Below, one piece after another: positions 49,986 through 57,900 of a stretch of 64,000 nt of DNA; the stretch's first letter is position 1; every line of letters begins with the position of its first letter. The position numbers and the translations under genes were made by a program. Under the pieces are notes generated by a model. The model saw nothing but the letters and a program-made list of their open reading frames with translations, was not told the DNA's origin and ran no database searches. Source of the stretch: Rhodococcus rhodnii NBRC 100604 (lineage in GTDB: Bacteria > Actinomycetota > Actinomycetes > Mycobacteriales > Mycobacteriaceae); the NCBI RefSeq assembly GCF_001894925.1, contig NZ_BCXD01000014.1:1-64000 (forward strand), given 5' to 3'.

Positions 49986-50777
49986 TCAGCTCGCGCGCGA
50001 GTCGGGGACGCGGTCGGCGGGCTCGTCGCCCTGCGCACCGACAGGGCGGCCCGACGAGTCGACGGGCAGCGTCGGGGCGAGCCCGTCGCCGATCGGCAGC
50101 GGCGCGGGTGCCTTCTTCAGCGTTGCGGCGTAGACGTCGACGTACTCCTGCCCGCTCATCTGCATGAGCCGGTACATGATCTCGTCGGTGACGGCGCGCT
50201 CGACGAAGCGGTTTCCGCCCATCCCCTCGTATCGAGAGAAGTCGAGCGGTTCGCCGAACTTCACGGTGACGCGGCGCCGGCGCCAGCGGAACGGCCCGGG
50301 CGGGCTGACCTCGTTGGTGCCGATCATCGCGACCGGGATGACGGGCACACCGGTCTCGAGCGCGACGCGAGCGACGCCGGTCTTGCCCTTGTAGAGCCGT
50401 CCGTCGGGCGAGCGGGTGCCCTCCGGGTAGAGGCCGACGAGGCGACCCTCGGCGAGCATCCGCTTCGCCGTCACGAGGGCACCCTCCGCGGCGTCGCCGC
50501 CGCTACGGTCGATCGGGACCTGGCCCGTCTTGGAATAGAAGAACTTCTGCAGCGCGCCGCGGAATCCGGGCGTCGTGAAGTAGTCGCTCTTCGCGAGGTA
50601 ACTGACGCGGCGACGAATCGCCAGCGGCGCGAACAGCCAGTCGGCGATGGAGAGATGGTTACCGGCGAGCACGGCTGGCCCGTCCTTCGGGACGTTCGCC
50701 AGTCCCTCGACGCGGGGCCGGTTGTACAGCTTGATGAACGGCCCGACGAACACGAACTTGACCAGCCAATAGAACAT
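49986..50777 (-). CDS. plsC: 1-acyl-sn-glycerol-3-phosphate acyltransferase
   Basis: 263 residues. Membrane-associated acyltransferase making phosphatidic acid or a related acylated lipid. N-terminal hydrophobic helix 'MFYWLVKFVFVGPFIKLYN', catalytic motif 'LAGNHLSIADWLFA' (NHxxxxD) and phosphate-binding 'GLYPEGTRSPDG' are intact, followed by 'VIPVAMIGTNEV'. The C-terminal 45 residues are polar and variable. It is in the position of Rv2182c. Start ATG 50777 is clear; the upstream frame is not coding. Confidence 0.92.
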   Translation of the reverse strand: MFYWLVKFVFVGPFIKLYNRPRVEGLANVPKDGPAVLAGNHLSIADWLFAPLAIRRRVSYLAKSDYFTTPGFRGALQKFFYSKTGQVPIDRSGGDAAEGALVTAKRMLAEGRLVGLYPEGTRSPDGRLYKGKTGVARVALETGVPVIPVAMIGTNEVSPPGPFRWRRRRVTVKFGEPLDFSRYEGMGGNRFVERAVTDEIMYRLMQMSGQEYVDVYAATLKKAPAPLPIGDGLAPTLPVDSSGRPVGAQGDEPADRVPDSRAS

Positions 50778-50938
50778 GGCACCCTTTCTCGGTGTCGACC
50801 CGTTCCGTGCCACGCCGATGCGGGCCGGCCCGGACGACCGTGTCGCGGACCTCACGCCGATACGCATGGAACTGTACCGCCCGCTCCTGGCGCCAGCCAG
50901 CGAACCCACGGCGCCGGCGGGCGAACCCCGGGCTGTCG

Positions 50939-51931
50939 TCAGCGCGCGATGGTGGCGCGTGCGATGTCGGCGGCACCGATCATTCCGGCAGCCTCCCCCA
51001 GTTGCGAACTTCGGATCCGGGCACGGGGCCGGAAACTGCCTCCCGTCGACAGTTCCGCCCACCGTTCCCGCGCGCGATCGAGGAAGAGGGGCCCGGACGC
51101 CCCTGCCCCACCGCCGATCACGACGAGCTCCGGATCGAAGACATCGACGACGACGGCGAGTCCGACGGCGAGCCAGTCGGCGAAATCGTCGATCACCGCC
51201 ACCGCGAGCGCGTCACCGTCCTGTGCCGCGGCCGCGATCCGCCGTCCGGTGAGGCTCCCGGGATCGACCGCGACGTCGTGGGCGAGGACCGAGGTCGAGG
51301 GGTCGGCGGCGAGCATGTCGATCGCCGTGTCGACGAGAGCCGTTCCGCTGCAGTACCTCTCCCAGCAGCCGCGTTTGCCGCACGGGCAGGCGCGTCCGCC
51401 GGGGACGACCTGGATGTGCCCCAGTTCCGGTGCGATGCCGTAGGTTCCGCGGAACAACTCGCCGTCGCGCAGATACGCGGCGCCGATCCCCGTTCCGATG
51501 GCGAGGAGCACGACCCCGCGCGCCCCCGACGCCGCGCCGTAGCGGTACTCGGCGTGGCCCGCGGCGTTCGCGTCGTGCTCGACGACGACGGGAACACCCA
51601 CCCGCTCCGAGAGCCGGGCGCCGACAGGAGCGTCGCGCCACGGCAGGTGCGGCGCGAAGCGGACCCGGCTGCGGTCGGCGGTGAGGAAGCCCGCGACGGC
51701 GAGACCGACGGCCGCGATGTCGTGACGCGACTGCAGATCGCGTACCGCGCGGACGAGGGCGTCGTCGAGTGCCTGCTCCGACGACGGCGTCGGGGCGCGC
51801 ACGGTGTCGAGCACGGTGCCGAACCGATCCACCACGGCCGCACGGATGCTCGTACCGCCGACGTCGATACCGACGGCCTGGCCACCCGGCCGGCCGTGCC
51901 GCCTGTTCGCCACGAACCCCATGGTCGTCAC
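50939..51931 (-). CDS. ROK-family sugar kinase (glucokinase-like)
   Basis: 330 residues. Phosphate-binding loop 'AVGIDVGGTSIRAAVVDRFG', substrate block 'PVVVEHDANAAGHAEYRYGA', 'VLLAIGTGIGAAYLRDGEL' and the ROK zinc motif 'GRACPCGKRGCWERYCSG' (C-x-C-G-x-x-G-C-x-E). No N-terminal helix-turn-helix, so it is a kinase rather than a NagC-type repressor. Glucose is the most likely substrate in actinobacteria, but N-acetyl sugars are possible. Start may be GTG 51931 or ATG 51922. I recall no counterpart between Rv2182c and Rv2183c in M. tuberculosis, so it looks like a lineage-specific insertion or a loss there. Confidence 0.85.
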   Translation of the reverse strand: MTTMGFVANRRHGRPGGQAVGIDVGGTSIRAAVVDRFGTVLDTVRAPTPSSEQALDDALVRAVRDLQSRHDIAAVGLAVAGFLTADRSRVRFAPHLPWRDAPVGARLSERVGVPVVVEHDANAAGHAEYRYGAASGARGVVLLAIGTGIGAAYLRDGELFRGTYGIAPELGHIQVVPGGRACPCGKRGCWERYCSGTALVDTAIDMLAADPSTSVLAHDVAVDPGSLTGRRIAAAAQDGDALAVAVIDDFADWLAVGLAVVVDVFDPELVVIGGGAGASGPLFLDRARERWAELSTGGSFRPRARIRSSQLGEAAGMIGAADIARATIAR

Positions 51932-51952
51932 GCTAGCCGACGCGGTGCGGCG

Positions 51953-52468
51953 TCAGTCGTCGGTGACGGTGACGGTGACCGAGATCGGCTGGTAGCCGCT
52001 CGGCGGGCGCGGCTCGGCCGCGTCGTCGTTCGGTGCAGCCGGGGCGCCGTCCGTGCCGCGGTCCGCATCGCGCGGTGCCGCGGCATGCGGGGACGCCGGG
52101 TTCACGTGCGGGGGCACGTGCCCGTCGAGCATCTCCCGCAGCACGGTGACGAGCACGCTCGACTGGACCGACAGCATCGTCACGAGATCGTGCCGCTCGC
52201 CACGCAGCGTCGCCGCGAGCGCGCACACCGGGCACCAACTGCAGCCGTCCCACCGTGGCGCGTCCGACGCGGCGTCCTCGGCAGCGGCCTCCGCGTGCGC
52301 CTGTGCCGACACCGTCGCGATGCGCGCGACCATCGGCTCGACGCGCTCGCACAGTGCCTCGACGAGCGCACGCCACTCCGCCGTGAGCCGCTCGTGTGTC
52401 GCGGGGTCGTCGTAGCCGCTCACGCCGTCTTCGCCCACGTCGTCTTCGCCCACGCCGTCTTCGCCCAC
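51953..52468 (-). CDS. conserved actinobacterial protein of unknown function, Rv2183c position
   Basis: 171 residues. A helical middle part ('RLTAEWRALVEALCERVEPM', 'ARIATVSAQAHAEAAAEDAA') leads to 'CSWCPVCALAATLRGE', a three-cysteine cluster that could bind metal, then 'VTMLSVQSSVLVTVLREML' and a Pro/Ala-rich tail. No domain recognised. The N-terminus is a GEDGV repeat, and each repeat supplies an in-frame GTG, so up to four starts are possible. It is 13 bases downstream of the ArsA-like gene, the same neighbour as Rv2183c-Rv2184c, and should be co-transcribed. Confidence 0.75.
   Translation of the reverse strand: MGEDGVGEDDVGEDGVSGYDDPATHERLTAEWRALVEALCERVEPMVARIATVSAQAHAEAAAEDAASDAPRWDGCSWCPVCALAATLRGERHDLVTMLSVQSSVLVTVLREMLDGHVPPHVNPASPHAAAPRDADRGTDGAPAAPNDDAAEPRPPSGYQPISVTVTVTDD
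52422..52466 (-). repeat. three 15-base tandem repeats at a gene start
   Basis: Units ACGCCGTCTTCGCCC, ACGTCGTCTTCGCCC and ACGCCGTCTTCGCCC (52422-52436, 52437-52451, 52452-52466) differ by one base. On the coding (minus) strand each reads GTGGGCGAAGACGRC, so the array multiplies the possible start codon. Confidence 0.92.
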
Positions 52469-52481
52469 GCCGTCGATCCGC

Positions 52482-53729
52482 TCACTCGGGCCACACCCGC
52501 GAGTCGGGCCGGAACCGGACGACGAGATCGGTGCCGTCGAGTTCTGCCCCGGTCACGACGCACCGTCGCAAGACCGATGCGAGTCGTACGCGCCGGCGCA
52601 CACCTTCCGCCCCCACGATCACGTCGTCCTCCACTCGTCCCAGGGTGAGCGTCGCGGGGTCGGTGAGCGGTAGGTGCACGCGCATCGCGTAGACCGAATC
52701 CAGCCCCTCCCCGGACTCAAGTTCGACCCGTATCGGCGCGGCCGGCTCGTCCGGACGAGCGAGCACGTCGGCGTCGTCGCGGTACAGCCGCCTCCCGAAA
52801 CGGGTGAGGTCGGCCAACCCTATCGGCTCCTCGCCGAAGTCGCTCGCGGCGAGCAGTTTCGCGCCGGGTGCCGCACGGCGCAGCACCGCGGCGACGTCGG
52901 CGGGAATCTCGTGCCCCTCCCCTGCACGGTCCGCCACGACTGCACGGTTCACCACGACAGCACGGTTCACCACGACAGCGTCGATACGCAGCGAGCACAA
53001 CGCCGCCACCGCGAGCAGCCGTCGGGTGTGCGCGAGCGCGAGTGTGCCGGTGCCACCGACGATCCGGACAGTCGTGCGCGGATCGGCGAGCAGTGCGGCG
53101 GCGCGTTCTGCGACACCGAGCACGCGTTCGATCGCGGACACGATCACGACGGAACGCGCGTCCCCGTCGGCGAGCCGCGCCATCCGGCGGTGCTTCGGCC
53201 ACACCCGCTCGGCGTAGTCGAGCAGCGCGCGCGGCACGTCGATCATGCGCAGCATCTCGTGCGTCGCAGGACAATCGAGGACGACGACGTCGTAGTCGCC
53301 GCTGTCGGCGAGATCGACGATCCCGCTCAGCGCGACGATCTCCTCCGCCGCGGGGACGCTCGTCAACTCGTCGGGTTCGAGCGAACCGAGCCCGAGTCGT
53401 TCGCCGTGATCGTGACGGCCCGCCGCGGCGAGCAGCGCGGTGATCGCGCGGAGCCGGTCGGCGACGAGTCCCACGGCGTCGGGCTCGAACGCATCGACGC
53501 GCGGCGCGATCGGCGTGACGTCCCGGAAGCCGCCGCCACCGCCCGGGGCCGAGCCCAGCGGTGCGCGCGTGCCCAGCACGTCGGCAAGAGTGTGCGCGCC
53601 GCCGAGTCCGACGAGCAGAACGCGGGCACCGGTGTCGGCGGCCCGGATCGCGGTCGCCGCGGCGACCGTCGTCTTCCCTGCTCCGCCCTTGCCCGCGACG
53701 GCGACGATCCGGGCGCGCTGCGCGCTCAG
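52482..53729 (-). CDS. ArsA/GET3-like ATPase, Rv2184c-like
   Basis: 415 residues. The deviant Walker A 'AVAGKGGAGKTTVAAATA' (two lysines) marks the SIMIBI/ArsA class of P-loop ATPases; 'VVLDCPATHEMLRMIDVP' is the switch/Walker B region. Arsenite-binding cysteines of true ArsA are not evident, so arsenic transport is unlikely; a targeting or chaperone role is possible. The apparent start is CTG 53729, which overlaps the SRPBCC stop as CTGA (53726-53729), in the manner of the GTGA junctions elsewhere. An 18-base repeat adds 'AVVVNR' units mid-protein. It matches Rv2184c, beside the SRPBCC gene Rv2185c. Confidence 0.85.
   Translation of the reverse strand: MSAQRARIVAVAGKGGAGKTTVAAATAIRAADTGARVLLVGLGGAHTLADVLGTRAPLGSAPGGGGGFRDVTPIAPRVDAFEPDAVGLVADRLRAITALLAAAGRHDHGERLGLGSLEPDELTSVPAAEEIVALSGIVDLADSGDYDVVVLDCPATHEMLRMIDVPRALLDYAERVWPKHRRMARLADGDARSVVIVSAIERVLGVAERAAALLADPRTTVRIVGGTGTLALAHTRRLLAVAALCSLRIDAVVVNRAVVVNRAVVADRAGEGHEIPADVAAVLRRAAPGAKLLAASDFGEEPIGLADLTRFGRRLYRDDADVLARPDEPAAPIRVELESGEGLDSVYAMRVHLPLTDPATLTLGRVEDDVIVGAEGVRRRVRLASVLRRCVVTGAELDGTDLVVRFRPDSRVWPE
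52926..52979 (-). repeat. 18-base tandem repeat inside the ArsA-like gene
   Basis: Two identical units (ACGGTTCACCACGACAGC, 52944-52961 and 52962-52979) plus a diverged third (52926-52943). In-frame; encodes two copies of AVVVNR then AVVADR in the nucleotide-binding fold. Confidence 0.92.
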
Positions 53730-54163
53730 CCCTCGACCCGCTTCTTGAGTTCCTTGAGGGCGGTGTCGGTGACGACCTTCTCCGCTTTGCGCTTGAACAG
53801 ACCGATCATGGGGATCGTGAGATCGACCGTGAGCTCGTACGTGACGGTCGTCGAACCGTCCGGACCCGGTTCGAGGCTGTACGACCCGTACTGCGACTTC
53901 TGGATCTCGCCCTCGATCAGTTCCCAGCTCACCGAGCGGCCGTCGGGAGCCCAGTCGTAGCGCAGCGTGTACGTGTCCTTCACGATGCCGGCGTCGAGAA
54001 CGAACCGGACCGTCGAGGCGCGGCCGTCCGGACCCGAGGTGAGCACCTCGACGGACTTCGCGGCCTCGACCCACTCCGGGTACTCGTCGAACGCCGCGAT
54101 CGCCGCCATCACGCGATCGGCGGGGGCGTCGACGGTGATCGACCTCTTGGTCCTGTCCGACAT
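53726..54163 (-). CDS. SRPBCC-family protein, Rv2185c-like
   Basis: 145 residues, one START/Bet v 1-like domain with a hydrophobic pocket: 'ITVDAPADRVMAAIAAFDEYPEW', 'VLDAGIVKDTYTLRYDW', 'SWELIEGEIQKSQYGSYSLE' and the long C-terminal helix 'TDTALKELKKRVEG'. Such domains bind lipids or aromatic compounds; no catalytic residues are evident. It is next to, and coupled by a four-base overlap with, the ArsA-like ATPase, suggesting that the two proteins act together. ATG 54163. Confidence 0.88.
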   Translation of the reverse strand: MSDRTKRSITVDAPADRVMAAIAAFDEYPEWVEAAKSVEVLTSGPDGRASTVRFVLDAGIVKDTYTLRYDWAPDGRSVSWELIEGEIQKSQYGSYSLEPGPDGSTTVTYELTVDLTIPMIGLFKRKAEKVVTDTALKELKKRVEG

Positions 54164-54284
54164 GTGCGCAGCGCTCCCTCTCGTCGTGCGGATCTCGCGG
54201 TCTTCGCGGTGAACGGGTGGATCGACGTCCGACCATCACACACGGAACGCCGTCGCGGTGCACGCGCGGGGTCGCTCCCGCCGG

Positions 54285-54668
54285 TCAGGACGCCGGCGCG
54301 GGGCCTTCCGGCGGCTCCCCGGCCGCACGGCCGCGTTCGAGTTCCGCCTTGATCTCGAACGACATCCGCTTGCCCTGGACGCGACGCACCCGGTTCTCGG
54401 CAACGGGATCGACCTCCCGGGTGGGTTCGGCGTGCACGAAGTAATGGACGACGGTCCCGTCGAGCACCGGTTCGAGCCACACCTCCATCGTGCCGTCGAG
54501 CGGCCCGCCGATCGTCCACCGAACGCCCTTGTCGCCACGGTTCTCCCCGACCGTGACGGCGAGATCGGGCCACCACGACCGCCACCGCCCCCGGCGGTCC
54601 ACCGCCGCCGCGACACGGGCGGGCGCCGCCGCGACGAATGTCTGATCCGCCACCTGAATCGTGCTCAT
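54285..54668 (-). CDS. second SRPBCC-family (polyketide cyclase-like) protein
   Basis: 127 residues. Starts 'MSTIQVADQTFVAAAPARVAAAV', then 'RWRSWWPDLAVTVGENRGDKG', 'GTMEVWLEPVLDGTVVHYFVH' and a C-terminal helix 'VQGKRMSFEIKAELE'. It resembles the coat-type SRPBCC proteins found beside fadD15 in mycobacteria. ATG 54668 was preferred over an upstream frame extension that runs into the fadD15 promoter region. Ligand unknown. Divergent from fadD15 with 158 bases between; 120 bases separate it from the other SRPBCC gene. Confidence 0.82.
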   Translation of the reverse strand: MSTIQVADQTFVAAAPARVAAAVDRRGRWRSWWPDLAVTVGENRGDKGVRWTIGGPLDGTMEVWLEPVLDGTVVHYFVHAEPTREVDPVAENRVRRVQGKRMSFEIKAELERGRAAGEPPEGPAPAS

Positions 54669-54826
54669 GAGAACAGCTTCACATATCACGGCATTCCGCC
54701 CGTCCCAGGGCCGCGACCTGCGGTGTTGCCGGGCGAATGAATGGCGCGTCACAACCCGCTCGGCGGCGGGGCTAGAGTCGAGGGCAACAGCTACTCGTCA
54801 GTATCTTTCAGTGCCCGGAGGTTTTC

Positions 54827-56641
54827 GTGCCCGAATCCAGCGTTCCCCAGTCGTTCACGATCCCCGACGACGCGTCCGCAGTCGATTCGGTGTTCTCACA
54901 CGCGAAGAACCGTCCTTCCGCCGTCGTGTACCGCCGTCAGCAGGGCGGCTCGTGGGTGGACGTCACGGCCGCCGACTTCGCCGCACAGGTGACCGCCGTG
55001 GCGAAGGGTCTGATCGCACTCGGTGTCGGGCAGGGCGAGCGCGTCGCGCTGATGTCCGCGACCCGCTTCGAGTGGCCGCTCGTCGACTACGCCGTGTGGG
55101 CCGCAGGCGGCGTCACCGTCCCGATCTACGAGACGTCGTCCGCCGACCAGGTCTCATGGATCCTCGAGGACTCCGCGGCCGTGACGCTCGTCGTCGAGAA
55201 CGACGCGCACACCGAGACCGTCTCCACCGTGGCCCAGGCAGCGGCGTCGCTGCGCAGGACGCTGCAGATCGAGGCACCCGCGAACGGCACCGGCGCGATC
55301 GACGAACTCGTCGAACTGGGCAAGAACGTCCCCGACGAGGACCTGAAGGCCCGCACCGACGCGCTGCGGTCGTCGGATCCCGCGACCCTCATCTACACGT
55401 CCGGCACGACCGGCCGCCCCAAGGGCTGTGCCCTCACGCACGCGAACTTCATCGCCGAGTCCCAGGGCATCCTCGCCTCGACCCTCGGCGACCTGCTCAA
55501 GCAGGACGGCGTCACGACGCTGATGTTCCTGCCGATGGCCCACGTGCTCGCGCGTGCCGTCGCCGTCGCCGCGTTCGACGCCGGCGCGGCCCTCGGCCAC
55601 ACGAGCGACATCAAGAACCTCGTCCCGACGTTCGGCGAGTTCGAGCCGGACTTCATCCTCTCGGTGCCGCGCGTGTTCGAGAAGGTCTACAACACCGCAC
55701 GCCAGCAGGCCGTGACCGGCGGCAAGGGCAAGATCTTCGACGCCGCGGCCGAGACCGCGATCGCCTACAGCAAGGCGACGGAGGACGACGGCAAGGCCGG
55801 ACTCCTGCTCACCGCCAAGCACTTCGTGTTCGACAAGCTCGTCTACGCGAAGCTCAAGTCCGCCCTCGGCGGCAAGTGCCAGCTCGCGATCTCGGGCGGC
55901 GCGCCGCTCGGCGCCCGGCTCGGCCACTTCTTCCGCGGCATGGGCGTTCCGGTGTACGAGGGCTACGGCCTGACCGAGACCACGGCCGCGTTCGCGGTGA
56001 ACACCCCGGGTGCGCACCGCGTCGGCACCGTCGGCCGTCCGCTCGCCGGCAACACGGCACGGATCGCCGAGGACGGCGAGATCATGCTGTCGGGTCCCGT
56101 CGTCTTCAACGGCTACTGGAACAACGAGGAAGCCACGAAGGACGCGATCGAGGACGGCTGGTTCCACACCGGCGACCTCGGCGACATCGACGCCGACGGG
56201 TACATCTCGATCACGGGCCGCAAGAAGGAGATCCTCGTGACGGCGGGCGGCAAGAACGTCTCGCCGGCCCAGCTCGAGGACTCGCTGCGCGCGAACCCGA
56301 TCATCAGCCAGGCACTCGTCGTCGGCGACCAGAAGCCGTTCATCGCGGCGCTCGTCACGATCGACGAGGAGACGCTGCCGGCATGGAACGAGGCGCACGG
56401 CAAGCCGAAGGAGACCGCGGCGGCGGATCTGCTCGCCGACCCGGATCTCATCGCCGAAATCGACGCCGCGGTCGCGGAGGCGAACACGCACGTCTCGCAC
56501 GCCGAGGCGATCAAGAAGTACCGGATCCTCGCGACCGACTTCACCGAGGACACCGGCGAGATGACGCCGACGATGAAGCTCAAGCGCAACGTCATCACCG
56601 CGCAGCGCGCCGACGAGATCGAGAAGATCTACGCCAAGTAG
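54827..56641 (+). CDS. fadD15: long-chain acyl-CoA synthetase FadD15-type
   Basis: 604 residues. ANL-superfamily enzyme activating fatty acids through an acyl-adenylate. 'LIYTSGTTGRPKGCALTH' (P-loop-like), 'YEGYGLTETTAAFAVN', 'GWFHTGDLGDIDADGYISIT' and 'KNVSPAQLEDSLRANP' are all present; the catalytic Lys is expected in 'MKLKRNVI' near the end. The GTG at 54827 is five bases after GGAGG. It is in the Rv2187 position, upstream of the convergent pimB. A TAGAGT hexamer (54773-54778) is a promoter candidate, giving a ~45-base leader. Confidence 0.93.
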   Translation: MPESSVPQSFTIPDDASAVDSVFSHAKNRPSAVVYRRQQGGSWVDVTAADFAAQVTAVAKGLIALGVGQGERVALMSATRFEWPLVDYAVWAAGGVTVPIYETSSADQVSWILEDSAAVTLVVENDAHTETVSTVAQAAASLRRTLQIEAPANGTGAIDELVELGKNVPDEDLKARTDALRSSDPATLIYTSGTTGRPKGCALTHANFIAESQGILASTLGDLLKQDGVTTLMFLPMAHVLARAVAVAAFDAGAALGHTSDIKNLVPTFGEFEPDFILSVPRVFEKVYNTARQQAVTGGKGKIFDAAAETAIAYSKATEDDGKAGLLLTAKHFVFDKLVYAKLKSALGGKCQLAISGGAPLGARLGHFFRGMGVPVYEGYGLTETTAAFAVNTPGAHRVGTVGRPLAGNTARIAEDGEIMLSGPVVFNGYWNNEEATKDAIEDGWFHTGDLGDIDADGYISITGRKKEILVTAGGKNVSPAQLEDSLRANPIISQALVVGDQKPFIAALVTIDEETLPAWNEAHGKPKETAAADLLADPDLIAEIDAAVAEANTHVSHAEAIKKYRILATDFTEDTGEMTPTMKLKRNVITAQRADEIEKIYAK

Positions 56642-56669
56642 CCGCGCCCCGGCGACGAGCCACCGACGA

Positions 56670-56709
56670 CGGGCGGGCACGGAATCCGATCGGGTTCCGT
56701 GCCCGCCCG
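56670..56709. terminator. 15-bp stem terminator between fadD15 and pimB
   Basis: Arms 56670-56684 and 56695-56709 (CGGGCGGGCACGGAA and complement) with a ten-base loop lie exactly between converging genes ending at 56641 and 56721. Flanking ACGAC/GTCGT bases extend the stem. It can serve both directions. Confidence 0.8.
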
Positions 56710-56720
56710 CCGTCGTCGTG

Positions 56721-57851
56721 TCAGCCCGCGAGCAGTTCGCGGAGCCGCTCGCCGAGAACGTCCCAGCGCCAGGACGATTCGATCCACTCGCGCCCAGCCG
56801 CTCCCATCTCCGCCGCCCGGCCGCGATCCGAGAGCGTCTCGACGATCGCCGCGGCGACCTCGCCCGTCCTGCGGCCGTCGACGACGAAACCGGTGCGCCC
56901 GGGCAGCACCGTCTCGGGAGCACCGCCGGACTCGCCCGCGACGACGGGCACCCCGGTCGCCGACGCTTCGAGATACACGATGCCGAGGCCCTCGACGTCG
57001 AGACCGCCGCCACGCGTGCGTGCCGGCATCGCGAAGACGTCGGCCATCGCGTGATGCGCGGCGAGTTCGTCCTCGGGCACGCCGCCGGTGAACACGACGT
57101 GGTCGCTCACCCCCGTGCGCTCGGCCATCGCGCGCAGCGTGTCGCCGTACGGCCCGCCGCCGACGATCACGAGGACGGCGTCGGCAATCTCCCGGCGTAC
57201 CGCGGGAAGCGCCGCCACGAGCACGTCCTGGCCCTTGCGCGGGACGAGTCGCGAGAGACACAGCACGACGGGCCGCTCCCCCAGCCCGTACCGCTCGCGC
57301 AGCCGGGCGCGGGCCTTCGGGTCGGGCGCGAACCGCACCGTGTCGACGCCGGGCGGAAGGTGTTCGAGCGCCGCCGTCGGCCCGAAGGCCGCCGCGAACC
57401 TGCTGCGCGTGTACTTGCTCACGTAGGTGACGACGTCGCTCGTGTCGCCGATCCGGCGCAACGCCTGCCGCGCGACGGGGAGCATCGACCAGCCGACCTC
57501 GTGGCCGTGCGTGCTCGCGACGATGCGGCGCGCACCCGCCCTGCGCATCGCGGGGCCCAGGAGCGCGAGCGGGGCGGCGGCGCCGAACCACACCGTCTCG
57601 ATGTCGCGGCTGCGCACGATCTCCCGCGCGCGCCGGGCGACGAAGGGCGTCGGCAGCATCAACGTCGTGGGGTGCCGGACGATCTCGAACGGCGCCGCGG
57701 CGTCGTACCGGGTGTGCGAGTCCTCGCGCCAGCGCGGTGCGTACACGACGAGTTCGTCCGGCGGCAACTGCCGGGCGAACGACTCGAGGTACGACTGGAT
57801 GCCGCCGGGGCGCGGGGGAAAATCGTTGGTCACCAGCAGAGTTCGTGGCAC
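56721..57851 (-). CDS. pimB: phosphatidylinositol mannosyltransferase PimB
   Basis: 376 residues. GT4 family GT-B enzyme that adds the second mannose to phosphatidylinositol mannoside (Rv2188c-type PimB'). 'TLLVTNDFPPRPGGIQSYL' and 'STHGHEVGWSMLP' are acceptor-side blocks; 'LCLSRLVPRKGQDVLVAALP' starts the GDP-mannose domain and 'EGLGIVYLEASATGVPVVAG' carries the EX7E motif. GTG 57851 is chosen as the frame upstream is non-conserved. With mptA it provides two steps of the PIM/LM/LAM route in this window. Confidence 0.94.
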   Translation of the reverse strand: MPRTLLVTNDFPPRPGGIQSYLESFARQLPPDELVVYAPRWREDSHTRYDAAAPFEIVRHPTTLMLPTPFVARRAREIVRSRDIETVWFGAAAPLALLGPAMRRAGARRIVASTHGHEVGWSMLPVARQALRRIGDTSDVVTYVSKYTRSRFAAAFGPTAALEHLPPGVDTVRFAPDPKARARLRERYGLGERPVVLCLSRLVPRKGQDVLVAALPAVRREIADAVLVIVGGGPYGDTLRAMAERTGVSDHVVFTGGVPEDELAAHHAMADVFAMPARTRGGGLDVEGLGIVYLEASATGVPVVAGESGGAPETVLPGRTGFVVDGRRTGEVAAAIVETLSDRGRAAEMGAAGREWIESSWRWDVLGERLRELLAG

Positions 57852-57900
57852 TCGTCCACCGTAGACGGTCCACGGCGGCCGCGGCCGCTGCGCCCGTCGC

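Noticed and set aside
52482-53729. Arsenite-pump ATPase
   Set aside because: Only one ATPase half, no metal-binding cysteine trio and no arsB or arsR nearby; called ArsA-like only by fold.
54661-57054. 797-codon plus-strand frame overlapping fadD15
   Set aside because: Same strand but another frame of fadD15; contains only Arg/Asp-rich sequence.
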